Source of the DNA: Ichthyophis bannanicus
Lineage: Eukaryota > Chordata > Amphibia > Gymnophiona > Ichthyophiidae
NCBI GenBank assembly: GCA_033557465.1
Contig: CM066035.1
Location: 920,772,235 to 920,836,234 of the forward strand
Length of the DNA: 64,000 nt
Direction of reading: 5' to 3'
Every line of letters starts with the position of its first letter. Within the stretch, counting starts at the first letter, position 1. The translations under genes were made by a program, and so were the position numbers. Below are positions 8,511-19,265 of the stretch, in pieces. A model generated the notes under the pieces. That model did not search any database. It had not been told where the DNA came from and worked only from the letters and a program-made list of their open reading frames with translations.

Positions 8511-9250
8511 TTAACTGGTTCCTCTCAAGAGCCAAGCCGTAAGAGAGAAGCGATCCACGTCCGGCATGAAAAGCGGCCCTTGCCTCAGCAGGTCTGACCG
8601 GGCAGGCAGCCGCCAGGGCTTGTCGAGAAGGAGCCGAATCAGATCCGCGTACCAAGCCCGCCTGGGCCAATCCGGGGCTATCAGAATCAGCTGCCCGTCG
8701 TGCCTCTGTGCCCTCCGGATGACCTTGCCTATCAGAGGCCAGGGGGGAAAGACGTACAGCAGCACCCCCGTCGGCTACGGCTGTGCTAGGTCGTCCAGGC
8801 CTTCCGACATGAAATCTCTTCTCTGGCTGTAAAACCGCCCCGCCTTGGCATTGTCGAAGGTGGCCATGAGGTCCATAACCGGCTGACCCCAACGGCGGGA
8901 CAGCTCGCGAAACACTTCCTCGTGCAATTCCCATTCTCCCGGATCCACGACATGCCGACTGAGGTAGTCTGCTTGCACATTGTCGCGACCCACTACATGC
9001 GCCGCTGACAGGGCTACCAAGTGCGACTCCGCCCAGTCCATCAACCGTAGGCTCTCTTCCAAGAGAGACGCACTGCCCGTCCCTCCTTGACGATTGATGT
9101 ACGAGACTGTGACCACGTTGTCGGAAAACACCCGCACGGCCTTCTGCTCGACCAGAGACGCAAAGGCCAACAGAGCGAGACGGACGGTGGTGAGTTCTAA
9201 CAGGTTGATGGAAAACGTGGACTCCAGCGGGGACCAAACTCCCTGCACGA
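8511..9250 (-). pseudogene. DIRS E1 RNase H and methyltransferase-like region
   Basis: The minus frame beginning near 9248 encodes an RNase H of the DIRS RT polyprotein: INLLELTTVRLALLAF (conserved Glu), VFSDNVVTVSYINRQGG (conserved Asp) and GRDNVQADYLSR (final acidic motif). The preceding TTDASLAGWGG (about 9290) sits in the upstream frame, so a frameshift falls near 9250. A stop after LDDLAQP (8775) separates it from LLYVFPPWPLIGKVI and LILIAPDWPRRAWYADL (8765-8511). That part corresponds to the region annotated as a Dam-like N6-adenine methyltransferase in DIRS elements; FPPW is like a (D/N)PPW motif, and I hold this part loosely. Confidence 0.75.
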
Positions 9251-9738
9251 ACCGGGCCTGACAATGGGCCCCCCCAACCTGCTAGGCTGGCATCGGTCGT
9301 GAGAAGCAGCCAGTCCGGCTGTCGCAAGGGAACGCCTGCTCGCAGATGAACCGGATTCAACCACCACTGAAGACTGAGGCACGCCTCTGGCGTGTGGACC
9401 AACTTCCGGTCCAACGAGTGCCGCTGCGGAGACCACCGGGTCAGCAGGGAATGTTGTAATGGTCGCATGCGCGCCCGAGCCCAGGGAACAAGGTCCAAGG
9501 TCGCTGCCATGGAACCGAGAAGCTGCAAATAACGCCAAGCCGACGGAGCCTTGAGCCGCAAGAAAACTCTGATCTGGCTCCAGATCTTCTGAACGCGGGT
9601 CTCCGGCAGAAAAACTGCGCCCACGCTCGTGTCGAACAGCGCACCCAGATACAAGAGCCGCTGCACCGGCACCAGCTGACTCTTGGCTCGGTTTATGACC
9701 CAGCCAAGGCTTTCCGTTCTCCGAAATGCTTCCCGTTC
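9251..9738 (-). pseudogene. DIRS E1 reverse transcriptase, C-terminal part
   Basis: After the CR1-A insertion the RT resumes as EREAFRRTESLGWVINRAKS. It passes LVPVQRLLYLGALFDTSVGAV (thumb/connection) and LGSMAATLDLVPWARARMRP, and reaches the RNase H start TTDASLAGWGG. It aligns with 37800-38240 of E2. The upstream part is at 13124-14045, joining at SLLE-REAFRR. Confidence 0.85.
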
Positions 9739-9749
9739 CACGCGCAGGA

Positions 9750-9953
9750 CCCAATAGGCAGGCAGAGCTCCGGAGTCTCAATGCGTGGATGAGACAATGG
9801 TGCAGAGATGAGGGGTTCGGATTTGTTAGGAACTGGGGAACATTCTGGGGAAAGGAGGGGCTCTTCCGAAGGGATGGGCTTCACCTTAACCGGGATGGAA
9901 CCAGGCTGCTGGCATTAACCTTTAAAAAGGAGATAGAGCAGCTTTTAAACTAG
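9750..9953 (+). pseudogene. CR1-A ORF1 C-terminus (SGNH esterase-like)
   Basis: The frame reads LRSLNAWMRQWCRDEGFGFV and RRDGLHLNRDGTRLLALTF, ending IEQLLN at 9953. The D-x-x-H pattern in RRDGLHLN is the last catalytic block of SGNH/GDSL hydrolases, known as the esterase domain of many CR1 ORF1 proteins. Only this C-terminal part is present; the rest was lost by 5' truncation. It ends about 35 bp before the ORF2 frame opens. Confidence 0.7.
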
Positions 9954-9988
9954 ATAATAGGGGAAAGCCGACAGTCGCCCAAGAGCGC

Positions 9989-12953
9989 ATGGTTCGGAAG
10001 AATGTATCCTTGAAGGATACTACAAAAAGCAGAGAGGTTCCAAAAAAGAGTAAAGTAGCCCAAATGCCCTCGAGTATGGAGCAGACAGAACTTAAAGATC
10101 CCAAATTACCCATGTCTACCAATAGCCAAATTAATATGAATAAAATACAGTCTCTAAAATGCTTGTATGCAAATGCTAGAAGTCTACAAAACAAGATGGG
10201 AGAGTTAGAATATATAGCACTAAACGAGAGGTTAGATATGATTGGAATATCAGAGACATGGTGGAAGGAGGACAACCAGTGGGACACAGTGATACCTGGG
10301 TACAAACTATATCGAAATGATAGAGCTGATCAAATTGGTGGAGGGGTTGCGCTCTATGTTAGAGAGGGCATTGAGTCAGAAAGGATTAAAGTTTTGCAAG
10401 AAACAAAATTTGCTGTAGAATCTCTATGGATTGAAATTCCATGTAAAAAGGGGAAGGCGATGGCAGTGGGGGTGTACTATCGTCCGCCTGGCCAGAATGA
10501 ACAAATGGATGATGAAATGCTCAAAGAAATCAAGGAAGCTAGCAAAAGTTACAGTGCAGTAATAATAATGGGTGATTTCAATTACCCCGGCATCGACTGG
10601 GTCAGTGTCACAACAGGACATGCTAGGGAGATAAAGTTCCTAGATGAAATAAATGACTGCTTCTTGGAGCAGCTGGTTCATGAACCGACCAGAGGGGAAG
10701 CAATATTAGACCTAGTCCTTAGTGGAACACCAGATGTAGTGCAAGAGATAAGGGTGTTGGGGCCACTTGGCAATTGTGATCATAGCATGATCGCCTTTGA
10801 TTTAATTAGTGGAGGAGGGATAGTAAGGAAATCCACAGTACTACCCTTTAACTTTTGAAAGGGAGACTATGATAGAATGAGGAAAACAGTTAAGAAAAAA
10901 CTAAAAGGAGCAGTTGCAAAGGTTAAAGACGTACATCAAGCTTGGGTGTTGTTGAAAAATACTATCTTGGAAGCCCAGACCAGCTGTATTCCACGCTTTA
11001 AGAAAAGTGGAAGGAAGTCCAAAAAATTGCCAGCATGGTTTAAAGCTGAGGTCAGAGAGGCTGTTGTTGCCAAAAAAGCATCTTTCAAGAAATGGAAAAA
11101 AGAGCCAAATGATGAAACCTGGAAACAGCACAAGCACTGGCAAGTCAAATGCAAGGCATTGATAAGGCAGGCAAAGAGAGAATTTGAGAAGAAGCTTGCT
11201 GCGGAAGCAAAAACGCGAAATAAAGACCTTTTCAAGTACATTCGTAGCAAAAAAACCCGTGAGAGAGTCAGTTGGTCCATTAGATGATAAAGGGGTTAAA
11301 GGAGCACTAAGAGGCGACAAGGCGATAGCGGAGAGACTGAATGAATTCTTTGCTTCGGTCTTTACTGAGGAAGATGTAGGGATGTTACCCACGACTGAAG
11401 TGGTATTTAAAGGTGTGGAAGAATTGAAGGAAATATCGATACATCGGGAAGATGTCCTACAACTATTAGATAAACTGAAGAGTAGCAAATCACCTGGGCC
11501 GGATGGTATACATCCAAGGGTGTAGAAAGAACTGAAATTTGAGATTGCAGACCTGCTATCAGTAATCTGTGAACTATCATTAAAATCATCTCTAATACCT
11601 GAGGATTGGAGGATCGCCAATGTAACACCAATTTTTAAAAAGGGTTCGAGGGGTGATCCGGGAAACTACAGACCGGTGAGCCTGACATCAGTACCGGGAA
11701 AAATGGTAGAAACCATCATAAAGAATAAAATTACTCAGCATATAGATAGTCATGACCTAATGGGAGACAGCCAACATGGCTTTAGACAAGGAAGATCTTG
11801 TCTTACTAATCTGTTATGTTTTTTTGAAGGAGTGAATAAACAGGTGGACAAAGGTGAGTCGGTTGATATTGTGTATCTGGACTTTCAGAAAGCCTTTGAC
11901 AAGGTCCCTCATGAGAGACTTTTGGCAAAACTAAAGAGTCATGGGATAGGAGGCAGTGTACTACTGTGGATCAGGAACTGGTTAAAAGATAGAAAGCAGA
12001 GGGTAGGGCTAAATGGCCAATTTTCCCAATGGAGAAAGGTGAATAGTGGTGTACCCCAGGGATCTGTGCTGGGTCCGCTGCTTTTTGACATATTCATAAA
12101 TGACCTGGAAAGTGGAATAACGAGTGAGGTTATCAAATTTGCTGATGACACAAAACTATTTAAAGTTGTTAAAACCCAGGAGGATTGTGGAAAATTGCAA
12201 GAGGATCTTGATAAATTGGAAGACTGGGCATCAAAATGGCAGATGAAATTTAATGTGGAGAAGTGCAAGGTTATGCACCTAGGGAAGAACAACCCAAACT
12301 ATGGTTACACGATGCAAGGTTCCACATTAGGAACCACCACCCAAGAAAAAGATTTAGGCGTCCTTGTGGATACCATGTTAAAACCCTCGGCCCAGTGTGC
12401 AGCGGCGGCCAAGAGAGCAAATAGAATGCTAGGTATGATAAGGAAAGGAATGGAAAATAAAACAAAAGATATTATAATGCCTCTATATCGTTCCATGGTG
12501 AGACCGCACCTTGAATATTGTGTGCAATTCTGGTCGCCATATCTTAAAAAGGATATAGCAATTTTAGAAAAGGTTCAGAGAAGAGCCACCAAAATGGTAA
12601 AGGGGATGGAAGGCTACTCCTATGAAGAAAGGCTAAAAAGGTTGGGGCTCTTTAACCTGGAAAAGAGACGGCTGAGGGGAGATATGATAGAAGTCTATAA
12701 ATTAATGAACGGAGTGGAACGGGTAAACGTAGATCGATTGTTTACCTTATCAGAATATAGAAAGACTAGGGGACATGCAATGAAGCTACAGGGTAAACTA
12801 TTTAAGACTAATAAAAGAAAATATTTTTTCACTCAACGTGTAATCAAACTCTGGAATTTGTTACCGGAGGATGTAGTAAAGGCTGTTAGTGTAGCTGGGT
12901 TTAAAAAAGGTTTGGACAAGTTCCTGGAGGAAAGGTCCATAAACCATTATTAA
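9989..12953 (+). pseudogene. CR1-A ORF2: APE endonuclease + reverse transcriptase
   Basis: About 985 codons. An AP-type endonuclease starts near 10150 (LKCLYANARSLQNKMGELEY), with MIGISETWW, AVGVYYRPPG, IMGDFNYPGIDW and a closing GPLGNCDHSMIAF. A basic linker follows (10877-11280). The RT has [54 protein letters not shown] and FADDTKLFK (catalytic ADD, about 12143). The CR1-type C-terminus runs [17 protein letters not shown] to [12 protein letters not shown]. Lesions are a TGA at 10856, a frameshift near 11265 and a TAG at 11523; the RT from 11676 on is intact. Few lesions suggest a fairly young copy. Confidence 0.9.
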
Positions 12954-13123
12954 GAAGGGACCCAGGATATCAATGCTTGAACCAATACAAGCATTGTGGA
13001 ACCTGTGTCCCTTGGGGAAACTGCTAGGTATGCATGACCTAGATTGGCCACTGTTGGAAACAGAATACTGGGCTTGATGGACCTTGGTCTGACCCAGTAT
13101 GGCATATCTTATGTTCTTATGTT
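12954..13123 (+). other. CR1-A 3' UTR and terminal repeats
   Basis: Contains the CR1 tail GACCTTGGTCTGACCCAGTA at about 13080 and ends in repeated TTCTTATG units at the DIRS junction. This tail primes target reverse transcription in CR1 elements. Confidence 0.85.
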
Positions 13124-14045
13124 CCAGTAGCGATACCACTTTCCCCGTAGCCTCTCGAGACTCGGCCACCGAGGGCACCCAAATTAGCCAGTCGTCCAGA
13201 TAAGGATGTACGAGCAACCCGTCGCGCCTCAACGCCGCCGCGACTACCACCATCACCTTTGTGAATGTCCGAGGCGCCGTTGCCAGCCCGAAAGGCAAGG
13301 CCTGGAACTGGAAATGCCCCATGGGCACCACGAAAAACAAAAAACGTTGATGCTCCGCCCTTACTGGAATATGGAGATAAGCCTCCATGAGATCTATGGA
13401 GGTAAGGACTTCGGACGGCTGCACGGACGCGATCACGGAACGTAGAGTCTCCATGCGAAAGTGCGGAATGCGAAGGCAACGGTTTACGTGCTTGAGGTCC
13501 AAGATCGGACGGAAGGACCCTTCCTTCTTGGGCACCACGAAATAAATCGAGTACCGACCAAAGCCGCACTGGTCGGAGGGAACTGGGACCACGGCCCGCA
13601 GACGCACCAAACGCTGAAGCGTCTCCGCCACCGCCAGCGCTTTGGCTTGTGAATCACATGGAGACACCACGAACGCTTCCATCAACGGTTGTGCAAACTC
13701 CAGCACATAGCCGTCCCGGATGATTTCCAGGACCCACTGATCTGTGGTTATGCTGGTCCAGACGGATAGAAATTGTCGTAACCGTCCTCCCACCAGAATC
13801 TCCGTCTGGACCAACGTCCCGTCATTGGGACTTTTTGCCCGGATTCGGCTGGGTGGGGAAGAAACACCTGCCAAACCCCCGAGCCCCACGAAAGGACTGA
13901 CCGCGGGTGGACAACTGCCCTCGCGCATAAGGAGCAAACCTTGCACCTCGAAACCTACGCGCCTCCCGGGACTGTCCCTGGAAACCCCCACCGGGTCACT
14001 GCGCCCTCGGGCGATCCTCTGGGAGGCGACCCCCCTTGGAGTCAC
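13124..14045 (-). pseudogene. DIRS E1 reverse transcriptase, N-terminal and catalytic part
   Basis: The minus frame reads TDQWVLEIIRDGYVLEF at about 13740, YSIYFVVPKKEGSFRPILDL, LTSIDLMEAYLHIPV (first catalytic Asp), ALPFGLATAPRTFTKVM and HPYLDDWLIWV (YLDD catalytic box, about 13185). It breaks at SLLE, where CR1-A enters. The frame is uninterrupted from 14045 to the insertion, and the C-terminal part continues at 9738. It is homologous to 37153-37900 of E2 and to the degenerate 50119-50860 of E3. Confidence 0.9.
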
Positions 14046-15235
14046 CCAAGTCTTTGATGATCTTTTCTAAGGCAGCCCCAAACAGGAGCGTGCCCTTATA
14101 CGGAAGCTTGCTAAGCCGCGCTTTAGACGATGCATCCGCCGCCCAATTGCGGAGCCATAAAAACCTGCGAGCCGCTATGACCGAAGCCATGGACTTCGCC
14201 GAAATCCGCACGAGATCATAAAAATGTGTCTGCCAAATACGCTGCGGCTGACTCCATTTTTGCGGCCTCCTCGGCCTCTGTAGGGGCACGGAGGGCACCC
14301 TGCATCCACCGAATGGACGCTCAGGAAACATAAGCCCCACAGATAGACGCTCGGAGCGTCAAGGCGCACGTCTCAAAGGTCTGCTTGAGGAGAGTCTCCA
14401 GCCGCCTATCTTGTAAATCCTTGAGGGCTGCTCCGCTCTCCACGGGAATAGTGGTCTTTTTAGTCACCGCCAAGAGAAGGGCATCGACCTTAGGCATTTT
14501 CAGCAAGTCTTGTTCCTCCTGCGGTAGGGGGTACATTCGACCGATCGCCCTAGCCCCCCGCAAGGTGGCCTCCGGGCATTCCCATTCCGATTCCACCATT
14601 TGCTTCATTACTCGGTGTACTGGGAAACACTTCTGATCCGACTTAAACCCCCGGAGGAGGGGATCCTCCAACGGCAGGTCGGGCACCGCAGGCAGCTCAA
14701 TATTTAACGCTGCTAACGTCTGGGAGATAAGAGGTGCCAATTCCTCTTTCTGGAATACCCGAAAAAAATTTGGATCATCCGCATCCCCCAACTCACTATC
14801 TTCTGAATTCCCCAGCCAGGGATCCATATCGGATTCCCCAACGTCTCCTTCTTCCATGGCTGAGGGTGCCGGGAAGGAAAAACCAAAACCATCGGCCTCC
14901 CCTGGCGCACCGCGGACCGACTGGGAAGAGCCCTCCCCCGGGTCCCAGGCGGAAAGATCCGTTTCCCGGCCTGAGGCAGCAAGAGAGGCAGGCTCTGCCC
15001 CCTGAGACTGCCGCTGTTTCATGCAGTAAGCCCAATGCATTTCCAAAATGAAATCTGCCGAAAACACAGACTGAAAGGCACTCTGAGGAGCTTCCTCCAC
15101 CCCCGCCGGCTTTTTTGATTTGCCCTTCTTTTTTGCCGGCTTTTCTGAAACGGCGTCCAAACCCGGCGCCTTAACAGAAATGGCTGCCTTTCTCGCCCAT
15201 TTCCGACACGCTCTGACTGGCCTTGTGAGCAACAC
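13996..15235 (-). pseudogene. DIRS E1 gag-like ORF
   Basis: The main frame (14321-15235) has a Lys-rich start (KPAKKKGKSKKPAG) and FSADFILEMHWAYCMKQRQ, then an acidic stretch and FFRVFQKEELAPLISQTLAAL. It continues PLEDPLLRGFKSDQKCFPVH and MKQMVESEWECPEATLRG. It then shifts frame near 14330 into FYDLVRISAKSMASVIAARR and PYKGTLLFGAALEKII, overlapping the RT start. The same order occurs in E2 gag (35262-37075) and E3 gag (47430-49430). It is the nucleocapsid-like protein of DIRS elements; no zinc knuckle is visible in this copy. Confidence 0.75.
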
Positions 15236-15829
15236 TCACGTCAGGCCTGCTATCCATGTCGGCGGAGGAACGATCTACCCCCGGGCACCCCAAATAACGC
15301 CGAGACCTGCGGCATCAAAAGAAGAACGGCCCAATACAAACAGACTAACCTGTCTCCACACAGCCAGTCGCGCCCGGGATTCAGCAAGGACGACGCGCAC
15401 TCCCGCTGCTAGCGAGAGCGGTCTATCCTGTGCCGGAGAACAGCACCTGTAGTAATGGCTTTCGTGCCGCCTCAGACCCGCGCTCCCGCTGCTAGCGGGG
15501 GGGGGGGGGTCTGATTGATTCAGAAGGATGCGGTCGGTGTCCGGGGGCTCCCCGCTCCGCCTCTAAGCTATGTTCTGGCCTCTGTTCCCCAGATTGAGAC
15601 CGGCTCTGCCTCCGCAGGAAGAACTCACGCTGCTGAGCTCATGCCAAGCCAAGAGCCCCGCTTATCGCACAGAAAAAAACCCAGCTAGGGCTTTCTCACA
15701 CTATAGCAATCGGAGCCACAGAACTACTAAACAAAAAAGAAAAAAAAGAACAGAAAGTAAAGCCTTAAACAGTCAGTGAACCAGGAGCCAGAAAACGAAC
15801 TTCCTTTCCAGCTGCTGAGGACTGAAAGA
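15236..15829. other. DIRS E1 5' leader
   Basis: GC-rich non-coding sequence between the 5' ITR and gag, with a G run at about 15497-15510. No gene is supported. The sequence CAGCTGCTGAGGACTGAAAG at 15811-15830 occurs a second time nearby (15885-15900, inverted), making a short internal hairpin next to the ITR. Confidence 0.55.
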
Positions 15830-15953
15830 CTGAGGTGAGCCAGTAGGGGGAGCCAGATGCTAGATCACAGAAAAGATTCTGCTTTCAGTCCTCAGCTGCT
15901 GGAGAAGGTTGACAACCCTCAAGTGCCGGACTGGCCCGGAGAGATGACAAGGA
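15830..15953. repeat. DIRS E1 inverted terminal repeat, 5' side
   Basis: Inverted copy of 5310-5445. It ends at the junction with CR1-B, where the host LINE reads YSIGGEVLS. The outer 40 bases are complementary to the right half of the internal complementary region at 5925-5965. Confidence 0.88.
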
Positions 15954-17550
15954 AAGTACTTCACCCCCTATACTATATTGCTCCCTTGGATTGCTGCATC
16001 CCAAATGCATGACCTTACATTTTTTAACATTAAATCCCAGCTGCCAAATTCTAGACCATTCTTCAAGCTTAGCTAGATCCCTCCTCATGTTATCTACCCC
16101 TTCCTGGGTGTCTACTCTACTGCAGATTTTGGTATCATCCGCAAAGAGGCAAACCTTACCTGAAAGCCCTTCCGCTATATCACTAACAAAGATGTTAAAA
16201 AGAATCGGACCAAGGACAGATCCCCGGGGCACACCACTGATAACATCCTTCTCCTCAGAGTGAGCTCCATTTACTTGTACTCTTTGTCGCTTCCCACCCA
16301 ACCAATTTCTAACCCAAGCAGTAACTTTAGGGTCCATCCCTAGGGTGCTCAGTTTGTTTATAAGTCCCCTGTGAGGAACAGTGTCAAAGGCTTTACTGAA
16401 ATCTAAATACACCACATCTAGGGCTCTCCCTCGGTCCAACTCCCTGGTCACCCAATCAAAGAAATCAATCAGATTTGTCTGACAAGACCTGCCTCTGGTG
16501 AATCCATGCTGCCTCGGATCCTGTAATCCGCTGGACTCCAGAAACCTCACTATTTTCTCTTTCAGCAGCGTTTCCAATAATTTACTCACCACCGAAGTTA
16601 AACTAACCGGCCTGTAGTTTTCAACCACATCGTTACTTCCGCTTTTGTGTAAAGGCACCACATGAGCCTCTCTCCAGTCCTTTGGCACCACTCCCGACTC
16701 CAACGAGGCATTGAAAAGGTCAGTCAGTGGAGCTGCTAGAACGTCCCCAAGTTCCCTCAGTATTCTCGGGTGTATCCCATTTGGTCCCATCGCTTTGTCT
16801 ACTTTAAGTTGAGATAGTTTCTCACGAACAGTCTTTTGAAAAATGTTCAAGATGTCCTTTGCTTCTGTTCCTATTTGTGGGTGTTTTCTGAGGTCCTGCT
16901 CCTGGTTCTTCATCTGTGAACACAGAACAAAAATATTTGTTAAGCAATTCCACTTTATCCTTATCAGCTTCTACATATTCCTCCCCTGCACCCTTGAGTC
17001 TGACAATACCACTCTTGCCCTTCCTCTTCTCACTAATATATCTGAAAAATGTCTTATCCCCCCATTTTATTGCATTGGCTATTTCCTCCTCCTTTTGAAT
17101 CTTTGCCTTCTTGACTACTTTGCTAGCTTCTCTAAGTTTTTCCAAATACAGATGCCTGTCTTCCTCTCTCTGTGATCTCTTGTATTTCATGAAGGCCTCC
17201 CTCTTTTTCTTCACTTTTTCAGCTACTTCTTTTGAAAACCATAGCGGGCTCCTTTTCCTTTTACCTTTATTTACCATTTTAACAAAAAGGTTGGTTGCCC
17301 TTAAAATATCCCCTTTCAGTTTTTCCCACTGTTTTTCTACATCCCTCAGCTGTTCCCATCCAACTAACGACTCCCTGAGGTATTGGCCCATCTTCGCAAA
17401 GTTAGTCTTCCTAAAGTCTAAGATCCTCGCCTTTGAATGGATTCTAACAGCCCTAGTCCTAAAACTGAACCACACCATCTGGTGATCACTGGTTGCAAAA
17501 TGATCTCCCACTAAATAGCCTCCCAACCATCTTCTATCAAGTAATAACAG
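15954..17550 (-). mobile_element. CR1-B LINE copy 1, endonuclease end to RT
   Basis: The minus strand carries CR1 ORF2 from the last endonuclease block (GDHFATSDHQMVWFSF, about 17500). A basic linker follows (VAEKVKKKREAFMKYKRSQR). The RT has [65 protein letters not shown] and FADDTKICSRV (catalytic ADD, about 16150), to KVMHLGCSNPREQYSIGG, where DIRS E1 interrupts. The gene is open in two long frames (17688-16822 and 16913-15885) with one frameshift in the overlap. The C-terminus is at 4599-5288. It is 5'-truncated near 17550. Confidence 0.88.
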
Positions 17551-17649
17551 GACCAATTGGATTTTAAAATGGAGGAACTTGGAGGACCGAGCTCGACGCT
17601 GCAAACTGGGGGTACGAGGCCTCAGAAAAAGTGTGGAATATAAGAACTG

Positions 17650-17935
17650 ACATTGGTGGTCAAGGCAACCAAAACAGATCTTAAACAAGTATTAGGACAA
17701 GAGCTGATTTAGTCCATTCAAAAGTGAAGGTCCTGGACTTTAAGAAAGCTTACTTTGCCAAAATGGGACAATACCTCAAGCAGTAATTAGCAGGATGGAA
17801 ACAAATGGAGGATGTAAATGAAACTGAAAGGGGATATTTTAAGGGCAAACCTTTTTATTAGGAAAGGAAATGGAGGTCATTACAGTTCTCAAAAGAAGTA
17901 GCTCAAAAGGTGAAGAAAGAGAAGGTGGCCTTCAT
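17650..17935 (+). mobile_element. CR1-B LINE copy 2, upstream piece
   Basis: Plus strand, degenerate. RADLVHSKVKVLDFKKAYFA followed by FSKEVAQKVKKEKVAFI matches the endonuclease-RT linker of CR1-B copy 1. The reading continues at about 19275 (YKRSHNKEDKHQYLEKL) after a CR1-C insertion of about 1.33 kb. It stands head-to-head with copy 1. Confidence 0.75.
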
Positions 17936-19070
17936 AGTAACATAGTATATGACGGCAGATAAAGACCAGTATGGTCCATCTAGTCTGCCCAGCAAGGCGG
18001 CAAGAGTAGGTGCACTTGCTGCACCGTGAAGGTCACCTCTCCCCATGCCTTTGTTTAGGTGTGTACCCACCGCTCCATGTAGGTCACCCCTATTTGTTCA
18101 GATATAAGAGATAGTTATGCTTATTTTGATTTTATTCTGTTGCTATAAAAGGGATCCACTATGTCTGTCCCATGCCATTTTGAAATCCGTCACTATGTTT
18201 GCCCTCACCACGTCCATCGGGGAGGGCATTCCAAGCATCCACCACCCTTTCAGTGAAAAAGTATTTCCTGACATTGCCTTTCAGTTTACCCCCTTGCAGC
18301 TTCATGTTACGCCCTCTAGTTTTACAGCTTCCCCATCTTTGGAAAAGGTTTGTTTGTCCATTAATACTCTAAGTATTTAAAGGTCTGAATCATATCTCCC
18401 CTGTCCCTTCTCTCCTCCAGAATGTACATATTTAGGTCTTCAAATCTCTTCTCCTAAGTCTTCTGAAGCTGGCTCCAAATCATTTTGGTTGCCTTCCGCT
18501 GAACCGCTTCCAGCCTTTTTATATCCTTTGCGAGATACGGTCTCCAAAACTGAACTCAATATTCCAAGTGAGGCCTCACCAGCGACTTGTATGGTGGCAT
18601 TAATACTTCTTCCTTTCTGCTGGTAATTCCTCTCTGTATGCAACCCAACATCCTTCTGGCTTTTGCCACTGCCTTGTCACACTGTTTCGCCACCTTGAGA
18701 TCATCAGAAACAATCACACTGAGGTCTTTTCTCCTGGTCCGTGCACATCTATCTCTCACCCCCTATCGCATACAGTTCCCTTGGATTTCTACTTCCCAAG
18801 TGCATGACACTGCACTTCGTCACATTAAATCTTATCTGCCAAGCATTAGACCATTCTTCCAGCTTTTGTAGATTTTTCCTCATGTTTCCCACTCCCTGAG
18901 TCCACTCTGTTGCAAATTTTGATGTCATCTGCAAAAAGACAGACTTTTCCATTCAACCCTTTGGCAATATCACTCACGAATATATTGAAGAGTACCAGTC
19001 CCAAGACCGAACCCTGGGGCACACCGCTAATCACCTTTCTTTCCTCCGAGTGAGTTCAGCAGGTGATGGT
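17936..19070 (-). mobile_element. CR1-C LINE insertion, minus-strand part
   Basis: Starts with the same 3' UTR as 3020-3545 (TAACATAGTATATGACGGCA). It continues upstream through the degraded ORF2 C-terminus to the RT block [20 protein letters not shown] with CLFADDIKICNRV (18900-19030). Frames are broken (18759, 18952, 19034). It is inserted in CR1-B copy 2 between VAFI and YKRSH. At its 5' end it abuts an inverted copy of its own RT segment. Confidence 0.8.
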
Positions 19071-19265
19071 AAAACGGAACTCACTCGGATGAAACGAAGG
19101 CGATTAGCGGTCTGCCCCAGGGTTTGGTCTTGGGACCGGTACTCTTCAATATATTCGTGAGTGATATTGCCGAAGGGCTGAATGGAAAAGTCTGTCTTTT
19201 TGCAGATGACACCAAAATTTGCAAAAGAATGGACTCCCCAAAGGGAGTGGGGAACATGAGGTAAG
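19071..19265 (+). repeat. Inverted duplicate of the CR1-C RT segment
   Basis: About 180 bp (19083-19263) reads plus-strand PVLFNIFVSDIAEGLNGKVC and FADDTKICKRM, the same segment found inverted at 18880-19055. The centre AACTCACTCGGATG is complementary to CCTCCGAGTGAGTT at 19041-19055. The outcome is a 180-bp imperfect palindrome with a short spacer at the 5' end of the CR1-C insertion. Confidence 0.75.

Larger units (their letters stand above)
9739..13123 (+). mobile_element. CR1-A LINE with near-complete ORF2
   Basis: A 3.4-kb CR1 insertion in the RT gene of DIRS E1. It carries the end of ORF1 (9750-9953), ORF2 (9989-12953) and the 3' UTR, whose GGGCTTGATGGACCTTGGTC and terminal TTCTTATG repeats (13107-13123) are characteristic of vertebrate CR1/L3 families. 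The 5' end is truncated within ORF1. Removal rejoins the DIRS frame with at most a base or two of overlap, so there is no obvious TSD, as usual for CR1. Other CR1-A fragments in the window are at 41086-44857 and 49437-50118. Confidence 0.92.
5289..15953 (-). mobile_element. DIRS-type YR retrotransposon E1 (interrupted twice)
   Basis: A complete minus-strand DIRS element inserted into CR1-B. From its 5' end it has an ITR (15830-15953), a gag-like ORF (13996-15235), RT (12861-14045 and 9249-9738), RNase H and a methyltransferase-like region (8511-9250), tyrosine recombinase (8146-8510 and 5981-6655), an internal complementary region (5865-5965) and a second ITR (5291-5445). It is split by CR1-A (9739-13123) and the LTR-like element A1 (6660-8145), leaving about 5.8 kb of its own sequence. 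Inverted terminal repeats, an internal region complementary to both ends, and no TSD are defining DIRS traits. Stops and frameshifts make it inactive. Confidence 0.9.

Noticed and set aside
7186..9741. A single 851-residue gene
   Set aside because: It is a chance concatenation of RT, an out-of-phase shadow of RNase H, recombinase and an LTR frame, shown by the LTR TSD and by comparison with E2.
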